Assembly (NCBI GenBank): GCA_023249675.1
Contig: JAHFCE010000005.1
Location: forward strand, 77,166-141,165
DNA from: Elusimicrobiota bacterium
Lineage (GTDB): Bacteria; Elusimicrobiota; Elusimicrobia; UBA1565; UBA9628
Length of the DNA: 64,000 nt
Reading direction: 5' to 3'
Made by a program: the position numbers and the translations under genes
The notes under the pieces: model-generated
What the model was told of the DNA's origin: nothing
The model's input: the letters and a program-made list of their open reading frames with translations, nothing else
The model's database searches: none
Shown here: in pieces, positions 27,101-32,469 of the stretch
Layout: each line of letters opens with the position of its first letter
Position numbering within the stretch: position 1 is the stretch's first letter

Positions 27101-28813
27101 CTCGGTCCCTCCTGGCAAGTCCTGTTGTCCGCGGGTCCCGAGATGGAGTTTGTCGAGTTCGCCGCGTACGGACCAGACGGGCGCAGGCTTGAGGCCGCTC
27201 TTGAAATCGCCAAGGACTCGGCCGACAACTACTATGTGCGCACGCCCGCCGCGCTCAACGCCGAGCTGCGCTACCATGTGGCTGTGCCGGCGCGCTACTT
27301 CGGACAGTCCCTGGCCGCGGGCCTGCCGTTTGCCTATCCGTCCGTCATCCCCGACGAGGTCAAGCAGGCCATGGGTCTCATCGGGCTCAACGGCAAAGAG
27401 AGCGACTTCCGCGAGGTGGTGCACAAGATGGCCGCTTATTTCCGCGACTTCTCGCTGGAGGCCAACGGCATCAAGGCTCACGGCGGTTCGCTCTACCTCG
27501 ATCTCGTGCGCTCCAAGAGCGGCGTGTGCCGCCATCGCGCCTTCGCCTTCGCGCGCACGGCTCTGGGCCTGGGCCTGGCCGTGCGCTATGTGGTCTCCGA
27601 CATCCACGCCTGGGCCGAGGTGGAGGTCCCCAACTCGGGCTGGCTGCGGGTCGATTTGGGCGGGGGCGGAGATCCCGCGAACATGGACTTGTCGCCCCTG
27701 GCGAGCGAGCGCCACCAACCGCGCGCCGATGACGGGATGCCCGAGCCCGAGAACTACCGCCGCAACAACGAGCGTTTCGCCTCGCGCATGAAGAAGGCCG
27801 CCGAACAGCAAGGGGTGTCGCCTCAGCACGCCAGCCGGGGCGGCGGCGCAGGGGGCGCTGGCCCAGGGGGCGGCGGTTCGGGCTTGGCCGCCGATTCCAA
27901 GCGCATCGCCCAAGAGCTTAAAGCGCTCGACCAGCAGCTGGCCAAAGACGCCGCGGTCAACGATGAGCTGGCACCTCTGTTTGCCAGCGGCCGCGGCGAC
28001 ACGCAGTTTGTTTTTGACCGCATGCTCCGGGCTTTGCAGGACCGCGTGCGCATCACCAAGCTCAAGGTCAAGCGCGGCCTTGAGATCGATCCGCTCGCCT
28101 TCATGCTGCGCAAGCCAAAACCCTTCGTCAAGCGCAAGCGCGAGGAGAAGCTGCAGACGATGGCGGCGGCCGTGATGCTTGATTTCAGCGGCAGCATGGC
28201 CTCGGTCAAAAATCAGCTGGCCTACACGATCGGAGCCGTGGGGGAGAATTTCTGGAAGCTGCGCGAGGCGGCGCCCGAGCACTTCTTCTATGACTTGTCG
28301 GAGTTTGCCGATCAGCCGCGGACCGCCGTGGCGATGGGAGCGAGAACCGACGAAAAGGAGAACGCGCGGCGCCTGGTGGAAATGGCCAACCGGGCCGGCA
28401 GGGGCGGGACCGACATCCACGCCGCGCTGAAGGCCAAGCTGCAGGACTTCGTGGGCTCGCGCCAGGCGCGGGGCGCCAAGGTCAAATACGTCGTGCTCTA
28501 CACTGATGGGGCCGATAGCGGAACCGTGGAACTGGCCGCCGGCCGCCACGTATTGACCGAACAGGCCAAGAAGCTCATGGGGGAATACGCCTCGGCCGGC
28601 ATCGACGTGATCGCCATCGGCTACGGCCCCGCCGCGGAGCAGGTCGCGGCCTTCAACGGCCCCGGCCAGCACTACGTGCGCATCGACACGACGCGCAGCG
28701 CCGACATCTCCGAGGCCATCGCCAAGATCGCCGAGCTCAAGAGCCGGGGCGCTGGACGGCTGCCGGACGGCGAGCTCAACGCCCTTCTCCAGATCCCTCC
28801 GCCGGTCAAATAG
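15155..28813 (+). CDS. Giant midasin-like protein: six AAA modules, four WD propellers, transglutaminase-like and VWA domains
   Basis: 4552 residues. Order: signal-peptide-like N-terminus (1-36); AAA1 about 430-600, no P-loop; AAA2, GPTGLGKT 694-701; AAA3, Walker B-like IVYVFENAHN near 1075, no P-loop; four seven-bladed WD-type propellers (about 1346-1652, 1756-2051, 2153-2453, 2555-2850); AAA4, GSPGAGKT 3000-3007 and VFVLDE 3076-3081; AAA5, degenerate; AAA6, GETGAAKT 3691-3698 and VVVDIDE 3754-3760; transglutaminase-like C4125, H4151, D4167; Gly-rich linker near 4230; VWA with MIDAS D4343, S4345, S4347, T4419, D4451. Modules 2, 4 and 6 resemble MoxR/midasin ATPases. In bacteria MoxR, VWA and transglutaminase proteins are usually separate genes. 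A mechanochemical remodelling or conflict role is inferred. No clear Shine-Dalgarno precedes the ATG. Confidence 0.88.
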   Translation: MVLTAILCRRRQGLALVVCASLLLNTAAPAIAAAQAEVVSPRLEAWRSVIAGFPADAGIPFLQPYGLSAPNQIEAFLRVAARSDLQPRPDLTPQQVHAAVAAYAGTLAQRAQSLSAVATPGELAALNAELREATIISAIAPEAASALETSQRFLNQAVVDRQAPLKRSIEQAGEAWNDKKDGLKTPAGLAPDERAPRPASWRLQKRTSAAPGPRAAVAVPWSPTQPMPIARPTAFAALIDFVKDKAAALFSPPAAAPKMLSTIRQDGAAATASFEPDLKAETRQALQALGLDSYAQFQRLTQAQVDFERKMLAEHPALKQAIFSLRTQERFSQTVLAATLRLRQHGYAHPLAGALLLAAQAHYDDILPPRTAGFKFNPFTRGGPSEWFRLMTPLAEFIPDKAWKDLGSRALDEAALGIPIEEDIVARRVARALLTPFPTLFVEPENSDAKLSAVLGLQARALGAQLSVLYAHPFTDDRGLIGHKVPMQGDNRLVFGLGELVRQARAAQKELDEARRQGRAPRRFFLLIKNIEALEPGVRTVLQEALRVGELTHPELGAVRLPENLQLLMTMREGTNLEDDSFYDRVVVKTLPGRKNYGYDPRFQPPEELTWPSGVDESNYLKQVTVISRSGRCVLMLPGAKIVLSEEFRGLTPKNLHDEIYLKTGLVLDYETVRQLSAMAQAQERRQPILRVEGPTGLGKTFTASGYARLRGQPFFANPVNSDTNLSEWIGGFEQDENGLFGFNGETTVKRRLEEGGVVAFSELNTLLDHHEKASLGWWLVQIAEAAPDAHGYRTIRLSEVPVPEGAAVAVIRIHPESLIIIDTNPEGEYAARGALPDILKDNTPRLRLGSLVSPEAYRKEDERRLSFFADAFLRHDWLSRGRTLGPAVADAVRRARLAERLAAVYRAAAVSLAVPGSSSRRILSTRELKRMSQDVLAALAAGRSEEEALAQAAYAHLAAFLDDPKSIASMRETLSGLPVEPAQPAAFVVDQLLVKGRPVHLRLGPEAEARREVAAIAERDPAVKLEFVSATEETDRFQMEGGLVPSESGEKLEFGAGIFVRMIEKARAEPDRKIVYVFENAHNLRPEQVVALNEFLQEGRLYPKGAGGVAYELPPNAYVLFVSRSDSALTWSPAERSRFVEYASAPEDWARKTLTAELLDGLRGLPEALAAHLRGWAADAYSRWSAAQAGAAAGLASSARLRWFLDEMRAAAARTVETGLGIDDLAERLKQAFGGVFLASAPQAVREHQADAYFRVLDLLKRTYGHVIFGRSAPPAAGLSALEQERVNYRLAATDEERVKAITALREAAAAAPREAWKERPAVQLKELDVAKALLPAEVLRAMGEILSTAITPDGRTIVTGGRDNKTRVFRWDEQKKEHIPVGEFSQNRWVMAVAITADGRTIVTGSADNKARVFRWDDKKTEYVPSGEFTHEAPVTAVAITPDGRTIITSTRNGDKKVRRFRWDDQREAYIPVGELTHGAWVSALAITPDGGTIVVGSDDKKAHVFRWDDHKKEHVPVGELAHGGAAWAAAISADGRTIVTGSSDQKCRVWRWDDRRNEYVPAGELTHGQWVMAVAITPDGRTIVTGSGEIDREDKKARVFRWDDQRQEYAPAGEFTPGDKVRAVAITADGQNFVVGAGNTTHIYSLEPFIVKDASHLALLKNGREFRREQIGGPVEVLEGPQRPWPQALQTAQIDYSVSATDAERVKAVAALREAAAAAPREAWKERPAVQLKELDVAKALLPAEILTAAGAILSTAITPDGRTIVTGSSDKNIRIFRLDEHRKEHVMVGKFTHDGVVETLAISADGRTIVAGSSTYKTSVSVLRWDDKKNGYVQAGKFMHGRGVAVAISADGRTIVTSGSDMKVRVLRWNDEKQNYIPAAEFRHAKSIRAVAVTADGRTIVTGGEDGKVRVFRLNDEKTEYVPAGEFKHEGWVKAVAITPDGRTIVACNGGDKARVFHLDDEQKAYVPAGELNHGGWITAVAITPDGRTIVTGSTNRGVRVFRLNDQKTEYVPAGEFMPDGSSGAVAITADGQNIIVGNHVYSLEPFILKDASTVTLLKNGDELGRDQIVGPVEVLEGPQRPWPQALQTAQIDYSLSATDAERAKAIAALREAAAAAPKDVWKERPAAQLKELDVAKALLPAKILTAAGNILSAAITPDGRAVVTGSDDKKVRIFRWDDQKKEHFLAGVFLHNDWVRAVAITPDGRTIVTGSNDHKAYVIHWDDKKTEYVSAGEFAHGDWVMAVAIAADGGAIVTVSADGTTRIFRWDNEKKAYVRAGKLAPAGMDVAVAITADGRTIVTGGDDKKARVFRLNDEKTEYVLAGEFTHGNSVTAVAITPDSRTIVTGSHDHRVRLFRLDDQGKEYVPAGEFPHGDQVVAVAITADGQTIVMGISSGKTRVLRRDGQKKEYVLAKELTHSVMVKAVAITADGQHIVVGAGMATHVYSMEPFILKDASTLALLKNGRELSRDQISGEIEVLEGPQRPWPQALQTAQIDYSLSATDAERAKAVTALREASSAAPKEAWKEGPAAQLKELDVAKALLPAEVLSAMTTIRSTAITPDGRTIVMGGNDKKIRIFRWDDQKKEHVPAGEFKHGDWSMTVAISADGRTVVTGSFDKKVRVLRWDDQKKKHFLAGVFMHGNWVKAVALSADGRTVVSSDDHMARVLRWDDQKTEYVPAGEFAHGHEVNAVAITPDGRTIVTGSSDKKARVFRLNDEKTEYVPAGEFAPGHAVNAVAITPDGRTIVTSSIDKKVSILRWNDQKTKYVPAAEFRHADILRAVAVTADGRTIVTGSEDNKARIFRWDDQKTEYLPTGEFMPDGSSGAVAITADGQNIVVGAHVYSLQPFIIKDTSHLALLKNGRELNLSRDQIVGPVTILENAAPGAVPRPAPAFSPRYGDKPFFFAADARGRVYLNFKGRWLPTRHALLHPGAATGGELVPTGSGSAFTVLKLADLKHPHADRPLSESDFLMETPTLEEIERGTLSALRSGRAINLIGSPGAGKTSIAREAALFLGLPLFVFQMHGERELSDLIGGYREDAQGRLRLSSRPTKDAEGRLRFKQPLLDMIANGGVFVLDEGAIGERGRELLSWFAGLTSGAGEIVLQEFPGRELRIPIHPDFGLIITNNVPEETAGRQQPKSEVTSGVHVLRVPDDDDPATLEKIFAHFLGWGAVDAARWGQVVAELHHRLKPLVGKEIGKDNRERYYLSKREVRRVAAQMRRAARLRPDDTDYALYGALRSVYEAMFSHPEERALVRREIEAALKTPTAAFEERLAAESRALFPGAATADEGRVEALTRELFLQGEPVLYLTERGSRAATFARAAAESLSARLEPVDAAPEHGELEILGGLLPRFGSRPAGEARSMMVRGKLTQYLVTKEELEALSRASTSPKPIVLWLRNVDQWREEIRTAINGLLEDGFIDIEDENGRVSRLYRPPYLHLLAEMPTDSTQEFSSAFFNRWVKIGVSSEDAELDLEAVLRSSYDLDALEAHDVGHLYGALTKLDAQRLWSNRGRYDFGPTLFFALAEAMRLAKREDARWRNLLERIGAAGYDPRVQSERGPPSGQRALFDDYRALVAETFTREARRLIGARLREQEGRADIPDSQRFEEVLGVILDGKVPAASPDTLSLDDKGFLAAVSGIPVRRRLGALSVAEASRRTGVRITPNILTALAVLARADSLGRATALVGETGAAKTSVAALWAALTGRSFYKYQSHAGSEAADLTLDIEQDEAGNFRKRVKEFYARLREGRVVVDIDEANVAPWVLWTLEPLLRGERWVHPIFPGEEAFLVGEDVQVTMTFNPTRYSARSAIAPRLLEKTIVAWMDLALPQDMARVVESFYGVWEEGGAQVLQSLPASETAPIGKAHAAVPQVAGGSVNGHSGIDREMRLGQETFDENAPLPAPADGHPAAPARGVFTPELFPYTRHEAFDRYDAPSEQWTRAGALTAIAVPRLAPGQAAALAQELAETHDLFEGRAQMKLGPSWQVLLSAGPEMEFVEFAAYGPDGRRLEAALEIAKDSADNYYVRTPAALNAELRYHVAVPARYFGQSLAAGLPFAYPSVIPDEVKQAMGLIGLNGKESDFREVVHKMAAYFRDFSLEANGIKAHGGSLYLDLVRSKSGVCRHRAFAFARTALGLGLAVRYVVSDIHAWAEVEVPNSGWLRVDLGGGGDPANMDLSPLASERHQPRADDGMPEPENYRRNNERFASRMKKAAEQQGVSPQHASRGGGAGGAGPGGGGSGLAADSKRIAQELKALDQQLAKDAAVNDELAPLFASGRGDTQFVFDRMLRALQDRVRITKLKVKRGLEIDPLAFMLRKPKPFVKRKREEKLQTMAAAVMLDFSGSMASVKNQLAYTIGAVGENFWKLREAAPEHFFYDLSEFADQPRTAVAMGARTDEKENARRLVEMANRAGRGGTDIHAALKAKLQDFVGSRQARGAKVKYVVLYTDGADSGTVELAAGRHVLTEQAKKLMGEYASAGIDVIAIGYGPAAEQVAAFNGPGQHYVRIDTTRSADISEAIAKIAELKSRGAGRLPDGELNALLQIPPPVK
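19040..23799 (+). repeat. Four tandem units of about 1.2 kb encoding WD propellers
   Basis: Each unit encodes a linker (with ERPAVQLKELDVAKALLP or close variant, at about 19106, 20333, 21530 and 22737), seven blades of about 44 residues built on AVAITPDGRTIVTGS, and a closing segment YSLEPFI. Linker DNA is almost identical between units while blade DNA varies, which points to tandem duplication followed by divergence. Twenty-eight blades in total. Confidence 0.9.
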
Positions 28814-28877
28814 AGGTCAGGACCCGGAAATATCTGAGGCCCAGGGGCGCCGAAATTGTCGTGTTTTCCTCGCGCGA

Positions 28878-28941
28878 CCCCCTCGGGCAACCTTGCGGGC
28901 GTGCCCGAGGGGGCTCAGGCAACCTTGCAGGCGTGCCTGAG
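28878..28941. other. Tandem covarying hairpins after the giant gene
   Basis: Hairpin 1 pairs CCCCCTCGGGCA (28878-28889) with TGCCCGAGGGGG (28902-28913). Hairpin 2 pairs CTCAGGCA (28914-28921) with TGCCTGAG (28934-28941). Both 12-nt loops read ACCTTGC(G/A)GGCG. A G-C pair in the first is an A-T pair in the second, a compensatory change. A short T-run follows at 28951-28954, so they may end transcription of the giant gene. Confidence 0.6.
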
Positions 28942-28987
28942 GGGTCGGGTGTTTTAAGTTGTCCTGGAAAAAGCGTGCTTTTCCCAG

Positions 28988-29100
28988 TCCTTTGTCACCC
29001 GCCTCGAAATCGTCTTCGACGATTTACGCCTCCTGACCTCACCCCCCCAACCAAGAGAAAATGGGGTGGTGAGGTCAGGAGGATGGTGGGTGACAAAGGA
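28988..29100. repeat. 113-bp palindromic structure able to form a three-way junction
   Basis: Outer arms TCCTTTGTCACCC (28988-29000) and GGGTGACAAAGGA (29088-29100) are perfect complements. Inside are a hairpin AAATCGTC-TTC-GACGATTT (29007-29025) and a second 14-bp stem CTCCTGACCTCACC (29030-29043) with GGTGAGGTCAGGAG (29068-29081). It could be a miniature transposable element, a structured RNA or a replication/transfer site. There is no coding frame. Confidence 0.65.
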
Positions 29101-29323
29101 TCGAGAAAAGTAGAAATGGGGTAGAGTAAAGAAGAAAAATAAAAATAGAAATAGGGACAGAGGATGAAGATAACTCAATGGGAAAACAGGGGAAACTGGT
29201 CGTCAAAAAGAGAAAAAGCATGCAGCGAAGTCGGGATAAGGGGGCATGGGAAAGATGGATAACCGGGTCGGCGGGTGAGGGGAAACATAACAAGGCGGCG
29301 GAAGAAAAGTAAAATATGAGGAC
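29101..29323 (+). other. Purine-rich non-coding tract
   Basis: About 220 bp in which the plus strand is dominated by A and G. It is unlike the GC-rich neighbourhood and contains no credible gene. It separates the palindrome from the MerR-like gene and may hold that gene's leader or promoter; no -35/-10 pair stands out. Confidence 0.5.
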
Positions 29324-30049
29324 ATGAAAACTCCCGAAGAAGGACTCAAGAAACTCCCGCTCATGTCGGTCCGCGAGGCCGTAGACTTGTTCGCCAAGCG
29401 CAAGGAACAGGGCCAGGCTCGGGGAAGTGCGCTCATCGAGACGGCCGAGTTCATCGGGCTGTTGGAATTGCTCTTCGGCTTTCAAGTCGCGGCTAAAACC
29501 CTGAAGGCATACGCCTCGCCGCGGGTCAATCTGCTTCCGCCCGCGGTCAAAAAGGACGGCAAGACCTGCTACGTCTACCCGGATCATCTCGACCGGATCG
29601 GGTTCATTCTGACTTTGCGGCAGGCTTATCATTTGCCGCTGAACACTATCCGGGATCTCGACAAGCACTTCCCGGCCGACACCCGGCACTTGGTCCTGGA
29701 ACGCAAGATGACCATTGAGGAACTGCTCGACCTGGCCAAGATGCTGCCCCGCGGCTTCGCGGTCAAGGACCTCGTCATGGCCAAGACCTGCGACCTCATG
29801 GTCGAGGACACTTTGTCTCCCAGCCGGGCGCTGTTGGCCGCCGTGGAGCCCGGCGCGGCCTTGCGGCAGACCGAAGAGAGCGCCATCCTGAGCCGCCTCG
29901 ATGAGCTCAAGCAGTGGGTCGTGTCCGGCCGCCGTCAGGAGTTCGTGCGGCGAGAGTCGGCCGAGGACTTCAAGAATCTCGCCCTCAACCGGCTCCTGGC
30001 CGGGAAGATCGTGAAGAAAATCACCGCCAAGCGCGCGCGGCGCCGATAG
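29324..30049 (+). CDS. MerR-like helix-turn-helix regulator of the element
   Basis: A 241-residue protein. After about 55 N-terminal residues comes a MerR-type recognition region: TLKAYASPRVNLLPPAV, then YVYPDHLDRIGFILTLRQAY, then LPLNTIRDLDK. The C-terminal half is helical and ends in a basic tail AKRARRR. It precedes the excisionase-like gene by 14 nt on the same strand, so it probably shares its transcript and regulates element functions. In the older left element only the last few codons of a homologue remain (12946 onward). The ligand or signal is unknown. Confidence 0.72.
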   Translation: MKTPEEGLKKLPLMSVREAVDLFAKRKEQGQARGSALIETAEFIGLLELLFGFQVAAKTLKAYASPRVNLLPPAVKKDGKTCYVYPDHLDRIGFILTLRQAYHLPLNTIRDLDKHFPADTRHLVLERKMTIEELLDLAKMLPRGFAVKDLVMAKTCDLMVEDTLSPSRALLAAVEPGAALRQTEESAILSRLDELKQWVVSGRRQEFVRRESAEDFKNLALNRLLAGKIVKKITAKRARRR

Positions 30050-30312
30050 GTCCAGCGATCGCGATGGACCGACTTCTGACGGTGGACGATTTAGCGGCCT
30101 GGCTTCAGGTGAAGCCTCGGACGATCTATCAATGGGTCCACGAGGGCTATGTCCCGGTCATCAAGCTTGGGACCCTGGTCCGGTTCGATCAGGCCAGCAT
30201 CACGGCTTGGGTTCGGAAGCGGGAAGCGCCGGGAAGAGCGAAGCAGCGTGTGGATATGGACGTTCGCTGAGTTCTGGATTTGGAACTCGATTTACAACCA
30301 TTTGCAACTACC
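30030..30312 (+). repeat. Direct repeat, copy 2
   Basis: Partner of 12946-13228. It covers the last codons of the MerR-like gene, the excisionase-like gene and about 40 bp after it. Confidence 0.85.
30064..30270 (+). CDS. Excisionase-like helix-turn-helix protein (copy 2)
   Basis: A 68-residue protein, close homologue of the one at 12980: helix-turn-helix FLTVDDLAAWLQVKPRTIY (first residue Leu here), wing VIKLGTLVRFD, basic end RAKQRVDMDVR. The ATG at 30064 is chosen because the same start is conserved in copy 1; upstream the frame overlaps the MerR-like gene. With the integrase at 31417-32436 it would form the integration/excision pair of the element. AlpA-type regulators have the same fold, so a purely regulatory role is possible. 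Confidence 0.82.
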   Translation: MDRLLTVDDLAAWLQVKPRTIYQWVHEGYVPVIKLGTLVRFDQASITAWVRKREAPGRAKQRVDMDVR

Positions 30313-30326
30313 GCTACGCGCGCTCC

Positions 30327-31226
30327 TCATGAAGTCCAGAGAGGATGTCTGGTCCAGTCCGCTGGCAGGCCCATGGACTCGTGAAAGCGGGGGACGCCTG
30401 GGTCAGCCGCCAGCAGCGCCTCGACGCGGCTCCTCCAGTCGGCGGCCGCAGTCCCGCCCGAAGGGAGTTTGGTCATGAGCGAGTTCAGCAAGAAGAGGAT
30501 GCTGGCGAGCCGCTTGGAATGCGATGGGTTGAGGGTCTGCCAGCGGGGGTCCTTGTCCGGCAACCGCGGCGCAATCGCGAGATCTCGATTCCACAGGCGT
30601 GCATGGTGGGCGCAGATGTTTCGGACATAGACGAGCGTGTGCAGCCAGGAACCCATGACGCCCGGATGCAGTCCGAACTTACCGGCGATCTCCCGCTTGT
30701 CGTCGTTGACGAGCCCTCCGAAAAGCTTGGAAAGAGATCCGAAAGACATGATCTCGGCCGCGGCCCAGATAGGCAACTGAGGATACTCCTCATACCGGGC
30801 CTTGAAGTGTGAGACGAAGGTCTCCTTGGATCGATCTGTTTCCTTCAGTACCTCTGCCATCCATGTCGCATGATCGAAGGTCGGCTTGAGATTTTTGACT
30901 CCGGCATGGGCGAAGGGGCCGTACTGGCGGGAGATGCGATATGCCACCGCCGTCCTGGTTGCGATCTCAATGGATTCGATGGCTTCCATGATCAAGAGTC
31001 GAAGCTTGCGGTCCAAAACGTAGAGGTCGCGAATCTGCTCGAACCGCGTGCCGGGCGCGAAGGAGTGCGGGGCATTCTCGAAAGGCAGACGGTAGGCGCT
31101 CAACCGGTAATAGTTGACCTGATTGAGGAAAGCTTCCGCCGCGGCTGGATTTTCGACGAGAAGTCCACGGCTGGCGAGGAGCTCCACCTGTTCGTGGAAG
31201 TCGAGCGGCTTCTTGGAGTATTTCAT
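30327..31226 (-). CDS. Abi_2 family abortive-infection protein (HEPN type)
   Basis: A 299-residue protein. The family opening MKYSKKPLDFHEQVELLASR sets the start at 31226; an upstream ATG at 31256 adds ten unlikely residues. Typical family segments follow: QVNYYRLSAY, LYVLDRKLRLLIMEAIE and YVRNICAHHARLWNRDL. The RNxxxH core of the last is the HEPN ribonuclease motif. Abi_2 (AbiD/AbiF) proteins abort phage infection by damaging RNA. It is on the minus strand between the excisionase-like gene and the integrase, where accessory cargo of the element is expected. Confidence 0.9.
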   Translation of the reverse strand: MKYSKKPLDFHEQVELLASRGLLVENPAAAEAFLNQVNYYRLSAYRLPFENAPHSFAPGTRFEQIRDLYVLDRKLRLLIMEAIESIEIATRTAVAYRISRQYGPFAHAGVKNLKPTFDHATWMAEVLKETDRSKETFVSHFKARYEEYPQLPIWAAAEIMSFGSLSKLFGGLVNDDKREIAGKFGLHPGVMGSWLHTLVYVRNICAHHARLWNRDLAIAPRLPDKDPRWQTLNPSHSKRLASILFLLNSLMTKLPSGGTAAADWRSRVEALLAADPGVPRFHESMGLPADWTRHPLWTS

Positions 31227-31416
31227 GAGGCAGCTGGAAAGCGTCGCGGAGGGCAAAAAGAAACCCGCCCATGTTGCGCATCAACCTTGCGGCTGAGAGG
31301 CGTGGCGGGTATGTTGGGTACAGTATAGAAAGAATTCCAATTTTCGGCAAGGGCAAATCGCGAATTTTTTTGAGCGCCGGCCTTCGAGGGAAATCGGTTT
31401 TTGAGCGGGCGCATGG

Positions 31417-32436
31417 TTAAAAAGTGAGCCGCTGCATGGCGGCCTTCAGATAGTCAGGCGCCAGGTGCGCGTAGATTTCCGTGGTTTTGATGCTGGAGTG
31501 GCCGAGAAGCTTCTGGACCGTGTAGAGATCGGCGCCGCTCATCACCAAGTGGCTGGCGAAGCTGTGGCGCAGCGTGTGGATAGAGGCGCCCTTGATACCG
31601 CGACCGCGGATCAGTTTGAGGAAATCGTGGGAGAGGACATCGGGATCAACGGGCGCGCCTTGCCGGTTCACGAAGACAAAAGAGCCTTCTCCCCGAGGGT
31701 GATTCAGCAGGATTTCCGCGAGCCTGGGGGTCATCGGGATATGGCGTGTTTCGTAGTCCTTGGGCTGCCAGTCGCCTTTGCCTTGGACTGACAGAATCTT
31801 ATTCTTGAAATCGATATCGGTCCAAGTCAGGTGAATCAACTCGCCGCGCCGCAGTCCCGTGAGCAGGAAGGTCTCGATGATGGGTTTTAGGCGCCCATCG
31901 GCCGCCAGAAGCAAAGTCCGTGCCTCTTCTTTGCTCAGGTAGCGAATCTGTCGGCGGGACTCGCGAAGCTTTTTGACCGTTTTTGCCGGATTGTCGGCGA
32001 GAGCGCCCCAGGCCACGGCTTTGTTGAACATGGCCTTGATGGTGTTCAACTCCCGGTTGAGCGTGGCAGGCTTGGCGCCGTTCTCTCGGCGGTGGGACTT
32101 GTAAGCCTCAAGCTGAGTCGCGGTCACGCCGCTGAGCTTGTCGGCCTCGATGAACCCGGTGAAGTGTTTGAGGGTCAGGACGTCGCGTTCATAGGACTTC
32201 TTGGCCTTGTTCGCTTTGGCGTAGCGAAGGTACTCCTCGATGAAGACCGGGAGCGCTCGGTCCTTGGTGGCAAAGCCCAGTTCCTTGCGTTCCAGTTTGA
32301 CCTGGACGTCGGCGAGGGCCAGATCAGCCAGGCGTTTGGAACGGCCGACACGTTTGCGCAGACGCCGGCCGTCCACGGCGTAATCCAAATACCAGTAGAC
32401 GCCCTTCTTCCCGGACCGCTGGTAAATCCTCGCCAT
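31417..32436 (-). CDS. Tyrosine recombinase (integrase) targeting tRNA-Asp
   Basis: 339 residues with an N-terminal Arm-type domain (ARIYQRSGKKGVYWYLDY), a SAM-like core-binding domain (about 70-165) and the catalytic domain. Catalytic residues: R196 in TGLRRGEL, H287-x-x-R290 in HTLRHSF, H313 in LLGHSS and Tyr322 in EIYAH. The start at 32436 is preferred; the longer frame to 32685 would translate through tRNA-Asp. It lies 122 nt from the tRNA 3' end on the same strand, with the tRNA terminator in between. The repeat TTGGCACAAA/ATGGCACAAC just upstream may be bound by it and could regulate it. Confidence 0.95.
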   Translation of the reverse strand: MARIYQRSGKKGVYWYLDYAVDGRRLRKRVGRSKRLADLALADVQVKLERKELGFATKDRALPVFIEEYLRYAKANKAKKSYERDVLTLKHFTGFIEADKLSGVTATQLEAYKSHRRENGAKPATLNRELNTIKAMFNKAVAWGALADNPAKTVKKLRESRRQIRYLSKEEARTLLLAADGRLKPIIETFLLTGLRRGELIHLTWTDIDFKNKILSVQGKGDWQPKDYETRHIPMTPRLAEILLNHPRGEGSFVFVNRQGAPVDPDVLSHDFLKLIRGRGIKGASIHTLRHSFASHLVMSGADLYTVQKLLGHSSIKTTEIYAHLAPDYLKAAMQRLTF

Positions 32437-32448
32437 GGTGCTTGAAGT

Positions 32449-32469
32449 TTGGCACAAATATGGCACAAC
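32449..32469 (+). promoter_or_regulatory. Paired direct repeats, candidate integrase arm sites (right)
   Basis: TTGGCACAAA (32449-32458) and ATGGCACAAC (32460-32469), 11 bp apart, same orientation and period as the pair at 14945-14965. They sit 13 nt before the integrase start codon. Confidence 0.5.

Noticed and set aside
25580..28672. Long minus-strand open frame (1030 codons) opposite the giant gene
   Set aside because: It is antisense to well-supported domains, His/Arg/Gly-rich and without any family signal. Long antisense frames are expected at this GC content.
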